Part shown: one piece after another, positions 33,909 to 41,502 of the stretch | Numbering within the stretch: position 1 is the first letter of the stretch | Layout of the letters: each line of letters starts with the position of its first letter | From: an uncultured Clostridia bacterium | Lineage (GTDB): Bacteria; Bacillota; Clostridia; Christensenellales; Aristaeellaceae | Length of the DNA stretch: 56,859 nt | NCBI GenBank assembly: GCA_947565865.1 | Contig: CANOHT010000020.1 | Coordinates: 1-56,859, forward strand | Direction of reading: 5' to 3' | The notes under the pieces: generated by a model | What the model was told of the DNA's origin: nothing | The model's input: only the letters and a program-made list of their open reading frames with translations | Database searches by the model: none | Translations under genes and position numbers: made by a program

Positions 33909-35303
33909 TTACTCCTCCTTCTTGTTCTCGGCCGCCTTCTTGGCGGCGGCTTCCTCAGCGGCCTTCTTGGCAGCGGCGGCGCGGCGGCGGTTGGTAATAA
34001 TTTTCTTGCCTGTACGGCAGGACTGGGTCAGCGCGCGGCCTGCCGGACACACAAATGTGCAGGCGCCGCATTCCAGGCAGTTCATCATGCCGGCCTTTTC
34101 GCCATCCTCATACCGTCCGGCCCGCACCAGGGCGTCCAGCTTGGCAGGCATCAGCATCATGGGACAGGCCCGCAGGCAGCGTCCGCAGCGAATGCAGGCG
34201 CTCTCCTTGGGCAGCAGCGCTTCTTTTCCCAGGGCCAGAATGCCGGAGGTGCCCTTGGTCACCGGAAGATCCGTGCGGGACAGGGCCATGCCCATCATAG
34301 GGCCGCCGCTGATCAGCTTGCGCGCGCCGCTTTGCACGCCGCCGCAGGCATCCAGCAGGGTCTCAACCGAGGTGCCAATGCGCACCAGGAAGTTGCCGGG
34401 ATTGTTCACCAGGCCGCCTACCGTTGTGACCCGGCTGATAAGCGGCTTGCCCTCGCGAATGGCCTGGTCGATGGCATACACCGTGGCTACATTGCAAACC
34501 GCTACGCCCACATCCACAGGCAGGCCGCCGCAGGGCACCTTCCGCTTGGTCAGCGCGTAAATCAGCTGCTTTTCACCGCCCTGGGGGTAACGAACCGGCA
34601 GCGCCCTGACGGCGATCCCCTCGGTGTCGGCCGCCGCCTTGGTCAGAGCCGCGATGGCGTCAGGCTTGTTGTCCTCCACGCCCACGATGGCTTCCTTGAT
34701 CTCCAGCGCCAGCATCACCAGCCGGATGCCGTCGATAATCTCCGCGGCCTTTTCCAGCATCAGCCGGTGATCCGCCGTCAAATAAGGCTCGCACTCGGCG
34801 CCGTTGATAATCAGCTTTTCGATGACCTTTCCCTTGGGCGGGGTCAGCTTAACCGCCGTGGGAAAAGTTGCGCCGCCCATGCCGACCACGCCGGCGTTGC
34901 GGATGGCCTGCTGAAGCTCGGCCGCCGTCATGGTCTCGGGATGCTCGGCGGGCGCGTGGGGCGCCCACTCATCCTGATAATCGTTGTCGATCACCACCGA
35001 CATGGCTTCCGTACCGTTGGCCTGCAGGCAGGGCTGCACGCTCACCACCGTACCGGACACAGAGGCATGAACCGGCGCGGACACAAAGCCGCCGGCCTCG
35101 CCAATCACCTGCCCCATCAGCACACGGTCGCCCTTCTTGACCAAGGGCTTGGCCGGCGCGCCGATATGCTGCTGAAGCGGAATGGTCACGCGGGGCGGCG
35201 CGGGCAATTCCCGAATCGGGTTGCCGCTGTTGACCGCCTTGCCATTCACACCCTCATGAGGATGGATGCCGCCGGGAAACAGACGAGCTCCAAACACGAA
35301 CAT
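33909..35303 (-). CDS. rnfC: Rnf complex subunit C, NADH-binding
   Basis: A 464-residue peripheral subunit. N-terminal barrel-sandwich part (LKKGDRVLMGQVIGEAGG-type sequence), the FMN/NADH-binding SLBB-containing core (GMGGATFPTAVKLTPP, INGAECEPYLTADHRLM), and two ferredoxin motifs near the C-terminus (CIRCGRCLRACPMMLMP and CLECGACTFVCPAGRAL). The last 30 residues are Ala/Lys/Glu-rich. It couples NAD+ reduction to the membrane subunits. ATG 35303 has AAGGGGG four nt upstream; an earlier GTG is less likely. First gene of the operon. Confidence 0.95.
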   Translation of the reverse strand: MFVFGARLFPGGIHPHEGVNGKAVNSGNPIRELPAPPRVTIPLQQHIGAPAKPLVKKGDRVLMGQVIGEAGGFVSAPVHASVSGTVVSVQPCLQANGTEAMSVVIDNDYQDEWAPHAPAEHPETMTAAELQQAIRNAGVVGMGGATFPTAVKLTPPKGKVIEKLIINGAECEPYLTADHRLMLEKAAEIIDGIRLVMLALEIKEAIVGVEDNKPDAIAALTKAAADTEGIAVRALPVRYPQGGEKQLIYALTKRKVPCGGLPVDVGVAVCNVATVYAIDQAIREGKPLISRVTTVGGLVNNPGNFLVRIGTSVETLLDACGGVQSGARKLISGGPMMGMALSRTDLPVTKGTSGILALGKEALLPKESACIRCGRCLRACPMMLMPAKLDALVRAGRYEDGEKAGMMNCLECGACTFVCPAGRALTQSCRTGKKIITNRRRAAAAKKAAEEAAAKKAAENKKEE

Positions 35304-35324
35304 GGTTCCCCCTTCCACAAATAA

Positions 35325-35358
35325 GGCCCGCCGGTGACATGTTCCGCCACAGCGGGCC
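35325..35358 (-). promoter_or_regulatory. Hairpin in the rnf leader
   Basis: Minus strand: GGCCCGC (35352-35358) pairs with GCGGGCC (35325-35331) around a 20-nt loop, followed by TTATTT, about 50 nt after the predicted start and 20 nt before the rnfC ATG. It resembles an attenuator or a weak terminator, but there is no sign of an alternative pairing or known riboswitch. Confidence 0.45.
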
Positions 35359-35382
35359 CTTTCGACAAATCACGCAGGATTG

Positions 35383-35391
35383 ATTATATCA
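35383..35391 (-). promoter_or_regulatory. Extended -10 promoter of the rnf operon
   Basis: Minus strand TGATATAAT: an extended -10 (TATAAT at 35383-35388) with no good -35. Start near 35376, giving a leader of about 73 nt that includes the hairpin at 35325-35358. Confidence 0.65.
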
Positions 35392-35420
35392 CAAATCTAC
35401 CTGTTTCGTATAGTTGAAAT

Positions 35421-37145
35421 TTAAGAATTTTGCGGTGTATTTTGCCTTAATATCGCCGCCTGATCCAGCATGTGCGCGGCGTGCTGCATGGCCGATGCCT
35501 CGCTGCCGTCCGCGCCGCCCAGCATCCGCGCGATTTCGCCTACACGGTCGCCGGCATCAAGCAGGGTGACGCGGGTGTTGGTCCGCCCCTCCTCCGTCCC
35601 CTTTTCCACGAGGAACTGATGCTCCGCCATCGCGGCAATTTGCGGCAGATGCGTAACGCACAGCACCTGGCGCGAGCGGGCAATCAGCGCCATTTTTTCG
35701 GCCACCACCTGAGCCATGCGCCCGCTGATGCCCGTGTCAATCTCGTCAAAGACCATGCAGCCAACGCCTGCCTTTTCGGCCTCGATGGACTTCAATGCCA
35801 GCATGATGCGCGACAATTCGCCGCCGGAGGCGATCTTGGCCAGAGGCTTCATAGGCTCGCCAGGGTTGGGCGACAGCATGAAGGCCACCTCGTCATCCCC
35901 TGAAGGCTGGGGCATGGCCGGACGGCCATCGGCTTTGGGAATGAAGGAAGCCTGAAAAACGGTCTTGTCCATACCCAGATCGGTCAGCTGCGCCATCATC
36001 CGCCGCTGAAAAACCTCCGCCAGCGCTTTGCGGGAGGCCGTCAGCTGCTTGGCCAGCCCACGATAGGCGGCCAGCAGGCGCTTATGCTCCCGCCCCATGG
36101 CGGCTACCTGCTGATCCAGGCTGGCAAAGTGATCGTATTCCTCCTGCATCCCTTCCTGCTGAGCCAGCACGGCGGCGATGCTGTCGCCATACTTCCGCTC
36201 CATGCGGCGAATGAGGTCAAGCCTGGCCTCGACCTGTTCGGCGCGACGCGGATCAAACTCGCCGCTCTCCATCATGTCAGCCAGGTCATAGCCGGCTTCC
36301 TCCAGCTCGTAGTAGGCGGACTCGCACCTGGCGGCAAGGGACTGATAAGGCTCACCCAGGCCTTCCAGGCTTTTAAGAGCCTGAAACGCTTCCTTCAGTC
36401 GGCCGAGAACCGGCTCGGCTTCCTCCCCGCCCGCAATGGCGCTGTATGCTGTCCGCACCGCCAGAGCGATCTTCTCTGCATGGCGAAAGCGTTCCTTTTC
36501 CGCCGTCAGCGCTTCCTCCTCGCCGGGCTTGAGCTTGGCCTTCTTCAATTCCTCCAGAGACTTTTTCAGCGTTTCCATGCGAAAATGCTTCTGCTCATTC
36601 TCCTTCACCAGCTTGGCATACCGCCGATGATTGGTCATAAAGGCCTGGCAGGCTTCCTCGACCTGGGCAAGCAGCGCCTGATGAGCGTCGTCCCCCGATT
36701 CGTCCAGAAAACGCAGGTGGTAGCGGGAATCCATCAGGAATTGCGCCTCATGCTGCCCGTGGACGTCCATCAGCATGGCGGCCAGCTCCTTCAGCGTGCC
36801 AACGGGCATAACAACGCCGCAGATGCGGCACAGATTGCGCCCGCTGCGGCTGATTTCCCGATAAAGTGATACGAGGCCGCCCTCTGCCTCGATGGACTGC
36901 TCGGCCAGAAAGGCTTCCACCCGAGCATTGCCCGCGGCGTCAAACACAGCCTCAACCCAGGCTTTCTCCGTCCCCGTGCGAATCAAATCACGATCAGCGC
37001 GTCCGCCCAGCACCAGATTCACCGCGTCCACAATGATGGATTTGCCCGCGCCTGTTTCGCCGGTGAGCACATGCAGCCCATCGGCAAATTCCAGGGTGAG
37101 CGTCTCGATCAGGGCGATGTTGTTCATGCGCATGGACAGAATCAT
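35421..37145 (-). CDS. recN: DNA repair ATPase RecN
   Basis: A 574-residue SMC-like ATPase that acts in double-strand break repair. Walker A is GETGAGKSIIVDAVNLVLGG near the N-terminus; long coiled-coil regions follow (about 155-360); the ABC signature KIASGGELSRIMLALK and Walker B CMVFDEIDTGISG are near the C-terminus, with the H-loop VTHLPQIAAMA. Length is normal. AAGGAG precedes ATG 37145. It lies 35 nt after argR on the same strand, the common argR-recN arrangement of Firmicutes. Confidence 0.96.
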   Translation of the reverse strand: MILSMRMNNIALIETLTLEFADGLHVLTGETGAGKSIIVDAVNLVLGGRADRDLIRTGTEKAWVEAVFDAAGNARVEAFLAEQSIEAEGGLVSLYREISRSGRNLCRICGVVMPVGTLKELAAMLMDVHGQHEAQFLMDSRYHLRFLDESGDDAHQALLAQVEEACQAFMTNHRRYAKLVKENEQKHFRMETLKKSLEELKKAKLKPGEEEALTAEKERFRHAEKIALAVRTAYSAIAGGEEAEPVLGRLKEAFQALKSLEGLGEPYQSLAARCESAYYELEEAGYDLADMMESGEFDPRRAEQVEARLDLIRRMERKYGDSIAAVLAQQEGMQEEYDHFASLDQQVAAMGREHKRLLAAYRGLAKQLTASRKALAEVFQRRMMAQLTDLGMDKTVFQASFIPKADGRPAMPQPSGDDEVAFMLSPNPGEPMKPLAKIASGGELSRIMLALKSIEAEKAGVGCMVFDEIDTGISGRMAQVVAEKMALIARSRQVLCVTHLPQIAAMAEHQFLVEKGTEEGRTNTRVTLLDAGDRVGEIARMLGGADGSEASAMQHAAHMLDQAAILRQNTPQNS

Positions 37146-37180
37146 GGACGTTTGCTCCTTCTGTAACGGATAGCTGCCGC

Positions 37181-37630
37181 TTACTTAATCATATCCTGCA
37201 GCCGCCGGACGACGGCTGCGGTTTCAGCCTCCGCGCGGATAATCAGCAAAATGGTGTTGTCTCCGGCCAGGGTGCCCAGAATCTCCGGCCAGCGCAGGGA
37301 ATCAAGCGCCTCCGCCGCCACATTGGCCGAGCCGTTCAGGGTCTTGACCACCACCAGGTTGTTGGAGGCCGCCACCGACAAAAGCGATTCCGACAGCATA
37401 CGAATCAGCCGATCGGACATGCCGTTTTCCGCCTTGTCGGCTGTGGCGTATTTATACAGCCCGGCGGGCGTCAGCACTTTGAGCAGACGCAGCTCCTTGA
37501 TATCCCTGGACACGGTGGCCTGGGTCACCTTAATCCCCCTGGCGCGAAGGGCCTCAGCCAAATCCTCCTGGGTTTCGATGGCCTGCTTTTCAATCAAGTC
37601 CAGTATGGCCATCTGTCGGATGGTTTTCAT
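37181..37630 (-). CDS. argR: Arginine repressor ArgR
   Basis: A 149-residue hexameric regulator of arginine metabolism. N-terminal winged helix (QEDLAEALRARGIKVTQATVSRDIKEL region) and C-terminal arginine-binding domain (LVVVKTLNGSANVAAEALDSL and GTLAGDNTILLIIR, which contains the GDNT residues used in arginine binding). ATG 37630 has GGAGAG upstream; earlier Met codons lie over the promoter. Two ARG-box-like palindromes overlap its promoter, which suggests autorepression. No arginine biosynthesis gene is in the window. Confidence 0.95.
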   Translation of the reverse strand: MKTIRQMAILDLIEKQAIETQEDLAEALRARGIKVTQATVSRDIKELRLLKVLTPAGLYKYATADKAENGMSDRLIRMLSESLLSVAASNNLVVVKTLNGSANVAAEALDSLRWPEILGTLAGDNTILLIIRAEAETAAVVRRLQDMIK

Positions 37631-37673
37631 GTTCACTCTCTCCTCATGGGCATTTTGACGTTCGCCGCCCATG

Positions 37674-37711
37674 ATTATAGCACGATGTGAATATTCATGC
37701 AAGTATATGCA
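37674..37711 (-). promoter_or_regulatory. argR promoter with overlapping ARG-box-like operators
   Basis: Minus strand: TTGCAT (37697-37702), 17-bp spacer, TATAAT (37674-37679). The dyad TGCATGAATATTCA (37688-37701) fits the ARG box consensus TGnATwwwwATnCA, and a second dyad TGCATATACTTGCA (37698-37711) overlaps it by four bases. Together they cover the -35 and most of the spacer, so bound ArgR would block RNA polymerase. The promoter lies in the 87 bp between the acetyltransferase stop and argR. Confidence 0.65.
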
Positions 37712-37717
37712 ATGGAT

Positions 37718-38170
37718 TTACAGCGTCTTGACAAAGCAGATGATTCGGCCTGCTTCCTGAAATCCCGCCGCCAGATGGAAGGACTGGCTCTGCGTGTTGT
37801 CCAGGCCGCAGTCGCTGGCAAGCTCTGCGCAGCCCATGGCTCCGGCCCATGCCTCGCAGGCCGCCGTCAGTTGTCGGCCGTAGCCCCGATGGCGGTGCTC
37901 CTCCCGGACAAACAGCCCTTCCAGGTAACCCACGGGGCTGGTTTGAGCGCCTTCCACATAATCATGCCGAAGCTGACACTGAGCAAAGCCGACCGGAACA
38001 GCATCCCGCAGCAGCAGAAACACCGCCGCCTCTTGATCAGAAATGACTTCCGCCATTTCCTCGGCTAAATCCGTGAGCGTATGCTCCGGCCAGAGCAGAA
38101 GCGCCAAACGTGCCACATCATTGGCATCCTCAGGCTGAGCCCGCCGGATGTCCACGGTATCGGCGCTCAT
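37718..38170 (-). CDS. GNAT acetyltransferase resembling AAC(6')-I aminoglycoside acetyltransferases
   Basis: A 150-residue GNAT protein. The pattern SPVGYLEGLFVREEHRHRGY with the acetyl-CoA loop (RHRGYGRQLTAAC), then CAELASDCGLDNTQSQSFH and FQEAGRIICFVK, follows the AAC(6')-I family closely, including the ASD and the final aromatic-lysine strand. Such enzymes acetylate the 6'-amino group of aminoglycosides, but chromosomal relatives often have other or unknown amine substrates. It is translationally coupled to tlyA (ATGA overlap), itself an rRNA methyltransferase affecting ribosome-binding drugs. Resistance is an inference from family only. Confidence 0.75.
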   Translation of the reverse strand: MSADTVDIRRAQPEDANDVARLALLLWPEHTLTDLAEEMAEVISDQEAAVFLLLRDAVPVGFAQCQLRHDYVEGAQTSPVGYLEGLFVREEHRHRGYGRQLTAACEAWAGAMGCAELASDCGLDNTQSQSFHLAAGFQEAGRIICFVKTL

Positions 38171-38979
38171 TTCTTCATCTCCTCATGAGCCCTGCGCACC
38201 AGCTCGTGAATGGCCTGCGCCGTGCAGGGCTCGGCCTCCGATGCGCGCTTGGTGATCTTTGCCAGGAACTCAATGTTCCCCTCGGGGCCGGTGATGGGGG
38301 AAAAGTCAAGGGCCTGCGCCTGCCAGCCGAAAGTCGGGGCAAAATCGACGATCTCTCTCAGCACCGCCTCGTGAACGGCGGCGTCCCGAACGACGCCCTT
38401 TTTGCCCACGCGGTCGCGTCCAGCTTCAAACTGGGGCTTAATCAGCGTGTAGAACACGCCGTCCTCACCCATCAGTTCCGCCGCCACGGGAAGAATCAGC
38501 CGGATGGAGATAAAGCTGACATCCATCACCGTGACCGTAGGGCGCAACGGCACCTGCTCGGGGGTGAGATAGCGGGCGTTGGTACGCTCCATGACCGTAA
38601 CGCGGGGATCGTTGCGCAGCTTCCAGTCAAACTGCCCATAGCCCACATCAATGGCGTACACATGGCTGGCGCCCGCGCGCAGGCATACGTCCGTAAAGCC
38701 CCCGGTAGCCGCGCCGATATCCATGCAGACCTTACCGGTCAGGTCGGCGTCAAAGGAGCGCAGGGCCTTTTCCAGCTTCAGGCCGCCGCGGCTGGCAAAA
38801 GGGTGAGCATGGCCGCGAAGGATCAGCTCGTCCTCAGGCTTAACGGTCTCGCTGGCCTTGAGAATCTTTCTTTCGCCAAGGTAGACCATGCCCGCCATGA
38901 TGGATGCCTGTGCCTTTTCCCGGCTTTCGCAAAGGCCGCGCGTCACCAGGGCCACATCCGCCCGCATTTTATCCGTCAT
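38167..38979 (-). CDS. tlyA: TlyA family 2'-O-rRNA methyltransferase (hemolysin A-like)
   Basis: A 270-residue protein with an N-terminal S4 RNA-binding domain (RADVALVTRGLCESREKAQA) and a FtsJ/RrmJ-type methyltransferase domain (CMDIGAATGGFTDVCLRAGA as SAM site, VTVMDVSFISIRLIL). Members methylate ribose in 16S and/or 23S rRNA; the Mycobacterium enzyme affects capreomycin sensitivity. The hemolysin label is historical. Start ATG 38979 overlaps the dxs stop as ATGA. The dxs-tlyA-argR-recN order is typical of Firmicutes. Confidence 0.92.
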   Translation of the reverse strand: MTDKMRADVALVTRGLCESREKAQASIMAGMVYLGERKILKASETVKPEDELILRGHAHPFASRGGLKLEKALRSFDADLTGKVCMDIGAATGGFTDVCLRAGASHVYAIDVGYGQFDWKLRNDPRVTVMERTNARYLTPEQVPLRPTVTVMDVSFISIRLILPVAAELMGEDGVFYTLIKPQFEAGRDRVGKKGVVRDAAVHEAVLREIVDFAPTFGWQAQALDFSPITGPEGNIEFLAKITKRASEAEPCTAQAIHELVRRAHEEMKK

Positions 38980-40856
38980 CGTTGATTCTTTCCCTTCGTC
39001 TTGAGTACGGCGGCGACGCGCCGTGCCATCTGCTCCGGCTGCAGCCCCAGGTATTTCAGCAGCTGATCGTGTCGTCCGTGCTGCACAAAGGTGTCCTGGA
39101 TACCCAGGGTCAGCACCGGCGCTGGCAGCTCATTCGTCACGCAGAAGGCGCAAACCGCGCTGCCGAAGCCGCCGGCAAGCACATGCTCCTCCATGGTAAT
39201 AAGCGGCCGCGGTGCCAGGCGCGTCAGCATTTCCTCATCCATCGGCTTCACAGTGGAACAGTTGACCACCGCCGCCTGAAGGCCCAGGGCGGTCAGCAGC
39301 CGACGAACCTCCACGGCTTCCGCCACCATGGAGCCCACCGCCAGCAGCACACAGTCCTCGCCGTCCTCCAGCAGCTCCCATTGTCCATGGGTATAGCCGC
39401 GGTACGGATATTCCCCACTCATGTCGATGGCATTGCGGCCATAGCGAATGGCGCAGGGACCGCTGTAAGTCCCTGTCCAGCGCACCATAGCGCGAAGCTC
39501 GTGGATGTCGCGCGGCGCGAGAACGGTCAGGTTGGGCACCGGCAGCATGGAGGAAAGATCAAACACACCGTGATGGGTGGCGCCGTCCTCCCCCACCAGG
39601 CCGGCGCGGTCCAGCATGATGGTAACAGGCAGCTTCTGCATGCACACGTCATGGATCAACTGATCGTAGCTGCGCTGAAAAAACGTGGCATAAACGGCAA
39701 AGTAGGGCCTCATGCCTCCGACAGCGAGGCCCGCGGCCATGGTAACGGCGTGTTCCTCCGCGATGCCCACATCCAGCATCCGTTCCGGGAAGCGCTCCTG
39801 GAACAGGCTCAGCCCCGTGCCTCCGGGCATGGCTGCCGTGATGGTTACAATGCGCGGATCTGTTCGAGCCATATCGGCCAGCTCCTGCGCCATAACCGTG
39901 CCGAAGGCGGGAAAGCTGCTGGCCTTTCTGGGATCGCCGGTCTCCACATAAAACGGCGGCGTGCCGTGGAACTGCTCCGGCAGCGCCTCAGCCTTGGGAT
40001 AGCCATAGCCCTTGCGGGTGAGCACATGGATGACCGCCGGGCCGTCAAAATCCTTGGCGAGGCGGAAGGTTTTTTCCATGCTGGGAAGGTCGTGGCCGTC
40101 AATGGGGCCAAAATAGTGAAAACCCAGCGCCGTGAAGAAGCCGTCGCCTCCCTCCACCAGCGCCGATTTCAGGGTATCCTTGACCCAATGCACCACCCGG
40201 TAAAGACGTTTGCCGACCAGCGGAATCCGCTGCAGGCGGTTCTTGACCACCTTCTTCGTGCTTCGCCAGCCTTTGCTGACCCGCAAATCCGTCAGATGAC
40301 GGGACAGCGCCCCTACATTCGGCGCGATGGACATTTCATTGTCATTGAGAATCAGAATCATCTTAGCGCCGCAGCTTCCGGCGTCATTGAGCGCCTCATA
40401 GCACAGGCCGCCCGTCATCGCGCCATCGCCCACCAGCGCAATAACGTTATACTTTTCGCCCTGATAATCCCTGGCGCGGGCCAAACCCAGCGCGGCGGAG
40501 ATCGCCGTGGACGAATGCCCGGTCTCAAAGAGGTCGTATTCGCTTTCCTCCCGCTTGGGAAAGCCCGCCAGGCCGCCGAAGCTGCGCAGCGTGCTGAAGC
40601 GGTAATAGCGGCCTGTTATCAGCTTGTGAACATAGCTTTGATGCCCGACGTCAAAAATCAGCTTGTCTTTGGGCATATCGAACACACGGTGGAGGGCCAG
40701 CGTCAATTCCACGACGCCCAGGTTGGACGCCAAATGTCCGCCGCGATGCGCCACCGTGGTCACCAGTTCCGCCCGAATTTCCGCCGCCAGGTTGGTCATT
40801 TCGGGATAGGACAGGCCTTTGATGTCCTGGGGCGAATTCACATCTTGCAGGTGCAT
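38976..40856 (-). CDS. dxs: 1-deoxy-D-xylulose-5-phosphate synthase
   Basis: A 626-residue thiamine-diphosphate enzyme, first step of the MEP isoprenoid pathway (pyruvate + glyceraldehyde-3-P to DXP). ThDP motif ALVGDGAMTGGLCYEALNDAG with the metal-binding GDG, the histidines HRGGHLASNLGVVEL and FDVGHQSYVHK, and the transketolase pyrimidine domain (VGIAEEHAVTMAAGLAVGG). C-terminal domain ends in RVAAVLKT. GGGGAG precedes ATG 40856. Together with ispDF at 12934 it shows an MEP rather than mevalonate route. Confidence 0.97.
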   Translation of the reverse strand: MHLQDVNSPQDIKGLSYPEMTNLAAEIRAELVTTVAHRGGHLASNLGVVELTLALHRVFDMPKDKLIFDVGHQSYVHKLITGRYYRFSTLRSFGGLAGFPKREESEYDLFETGHSSTAISAALGLARARDYQGEKYNVIALVGDGAMTGGLCYEALNDAGSCGAKMILILNDNEMSIAPNVGALSRHLTDLRVSKGWRSTKKVVKNRLQRIPLVGKRLYRVVHWVKDTLKSALVEGGDGFFTALGFHYFGPIDGHDLPSMEKTFRLAKDFDGPAVIHVLTRKGYGYPKAEALPEQFHGTPPFYVETGDPRKASSFPAFGTVMAQELADMARTDPRIVTITAAMPGGTGLSLFQERFPERMLDVGIAEEHAVTMAAGLAVGGMRPYFAVYATFFQRSYDQLIHDVCMQKLPVTIMLDRAGLVGEDGATHHGVFDLSSMLPVPNLTVLAPRDIHELRAMVRWTGTYSGPCAIRYGRNAIDMSGEYPYRGYTHGQWELLEDGEDCVLLAVGSMVAEAVEVRRLLTALGLQAAVVNCSTVKPMDEEMLTRLAPRPLITMEEHVLAGGFGSAVCAFCVTNELPAPVLTLGIQDTFVQHGRHDQLLKYLGLQPEQMARRVAAVLKTKGKNQR

Positions 40857-40884
40857 GGCAGCTCTACTCTCCCCGTTGTATCAA

Positions 40885-41490
40885 TCATACGCCCATTCGC
40901 TCGCTGATTTTTTCACCGATGAAAGGCAGTGTGAAGCGAATGCCCTGGTAAGCGAAGAACATCATCCGTATCCGCAACGCCGTCAGCACAATGAGCACCG
41001 CGATATAGAGCAGCCAGCAGACCAGGCGCAGGAGAAAGCCAAGCAGCGGAATCGAGCCCAGAAGGCCGCCTATCAGAATCAGCATCAGCGCCAACGCCAG
41101 ATGCACCGCGGTGAGGGCCGCCGACTGGCCCGCAAAGTGCCTGATCGCCCGGCTGCGCTTCTCCGCAAAGCAGAGAAAGACGGCAAACAGACCCATCACC
41201 GCCGCCAGCGTACAGGTAAGCAATACGGTGCGGTTGGTGGCGATGATCTCCCGGGTCATCTCTGCCCGGGCATCCCGACGGGATGATTCCAAAGGCATAT
41301 CATCGAAGGGTTCTTCCTCGTAGAGCGGCTCATCGGGCGTTTCTTCCTCTTCTGCAGGCGCCTCCTGCCACGCGGGCCGCTGATAGGGTGAGCGCCCGCC
41401 CTGCCACCGTTCATCCTCGCCCCTCCAGGGTGTGTGCTGCGCTTGCCGCTGGGTCGGCTGACCGGCCGGACGGCTGTATCGGCTGTTCAT
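40885..41490 (-). CDS. Membrane protein with DUF4870-like domain and disordered N-terminus
   Basis: A 201-residue protein. Residues 1-80 are hydrophilic and disordered, rich in Gln, Arg, Pro and Glu (EEEETPDEPLYEEEPF). Then come a first hydrophobic segment (TVLLTCTLAAVMGLFAVFLCF), the amphipathic IRHFAGQSAALTAVHLALAL, and two helices (LLGSIPLLGFLLRLVCWLLY and IAVLIVLTALRIRMM), ending in FTLPFIGEKI. The RYFAGQS..L and PFIGE pattern is that of DUF4870/Tic20-like small membrane proteins, whose role is unknown. AGGAGAGGAG precedes ATG 41490; it is 12 nt after ddl. Confidence 0.7.
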   Translation of the reverse strand: MNSRYSRPAGQPTQRQAQHTPWRGEDERWQGGRSPYQRPAWQEAPAEEEETPDEPLYEEEPFDDMPLESSRRDARAEMTREIIATNRTVLLTCTLAAVMGLFAVFLCFAEKRSRAIRHFAGQSAALTAVHLALALMLILIGGLLGSIPLLGFLLRLVCWLLYIAVLIVLTALRIRMMFFAYQGIRFTLPFIGEKISERMGV

Positions 41491-41502
41491 GGGCTCCTCT
41501 CC

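Noticed and set aside
32425..34560. Plus-strand open frame opposite rnfE, rnfD and rnfC
   Set aside because: It spans three known genes on the opposite strand and shows no recognisable protein; it arises from GC-rich codon bias.
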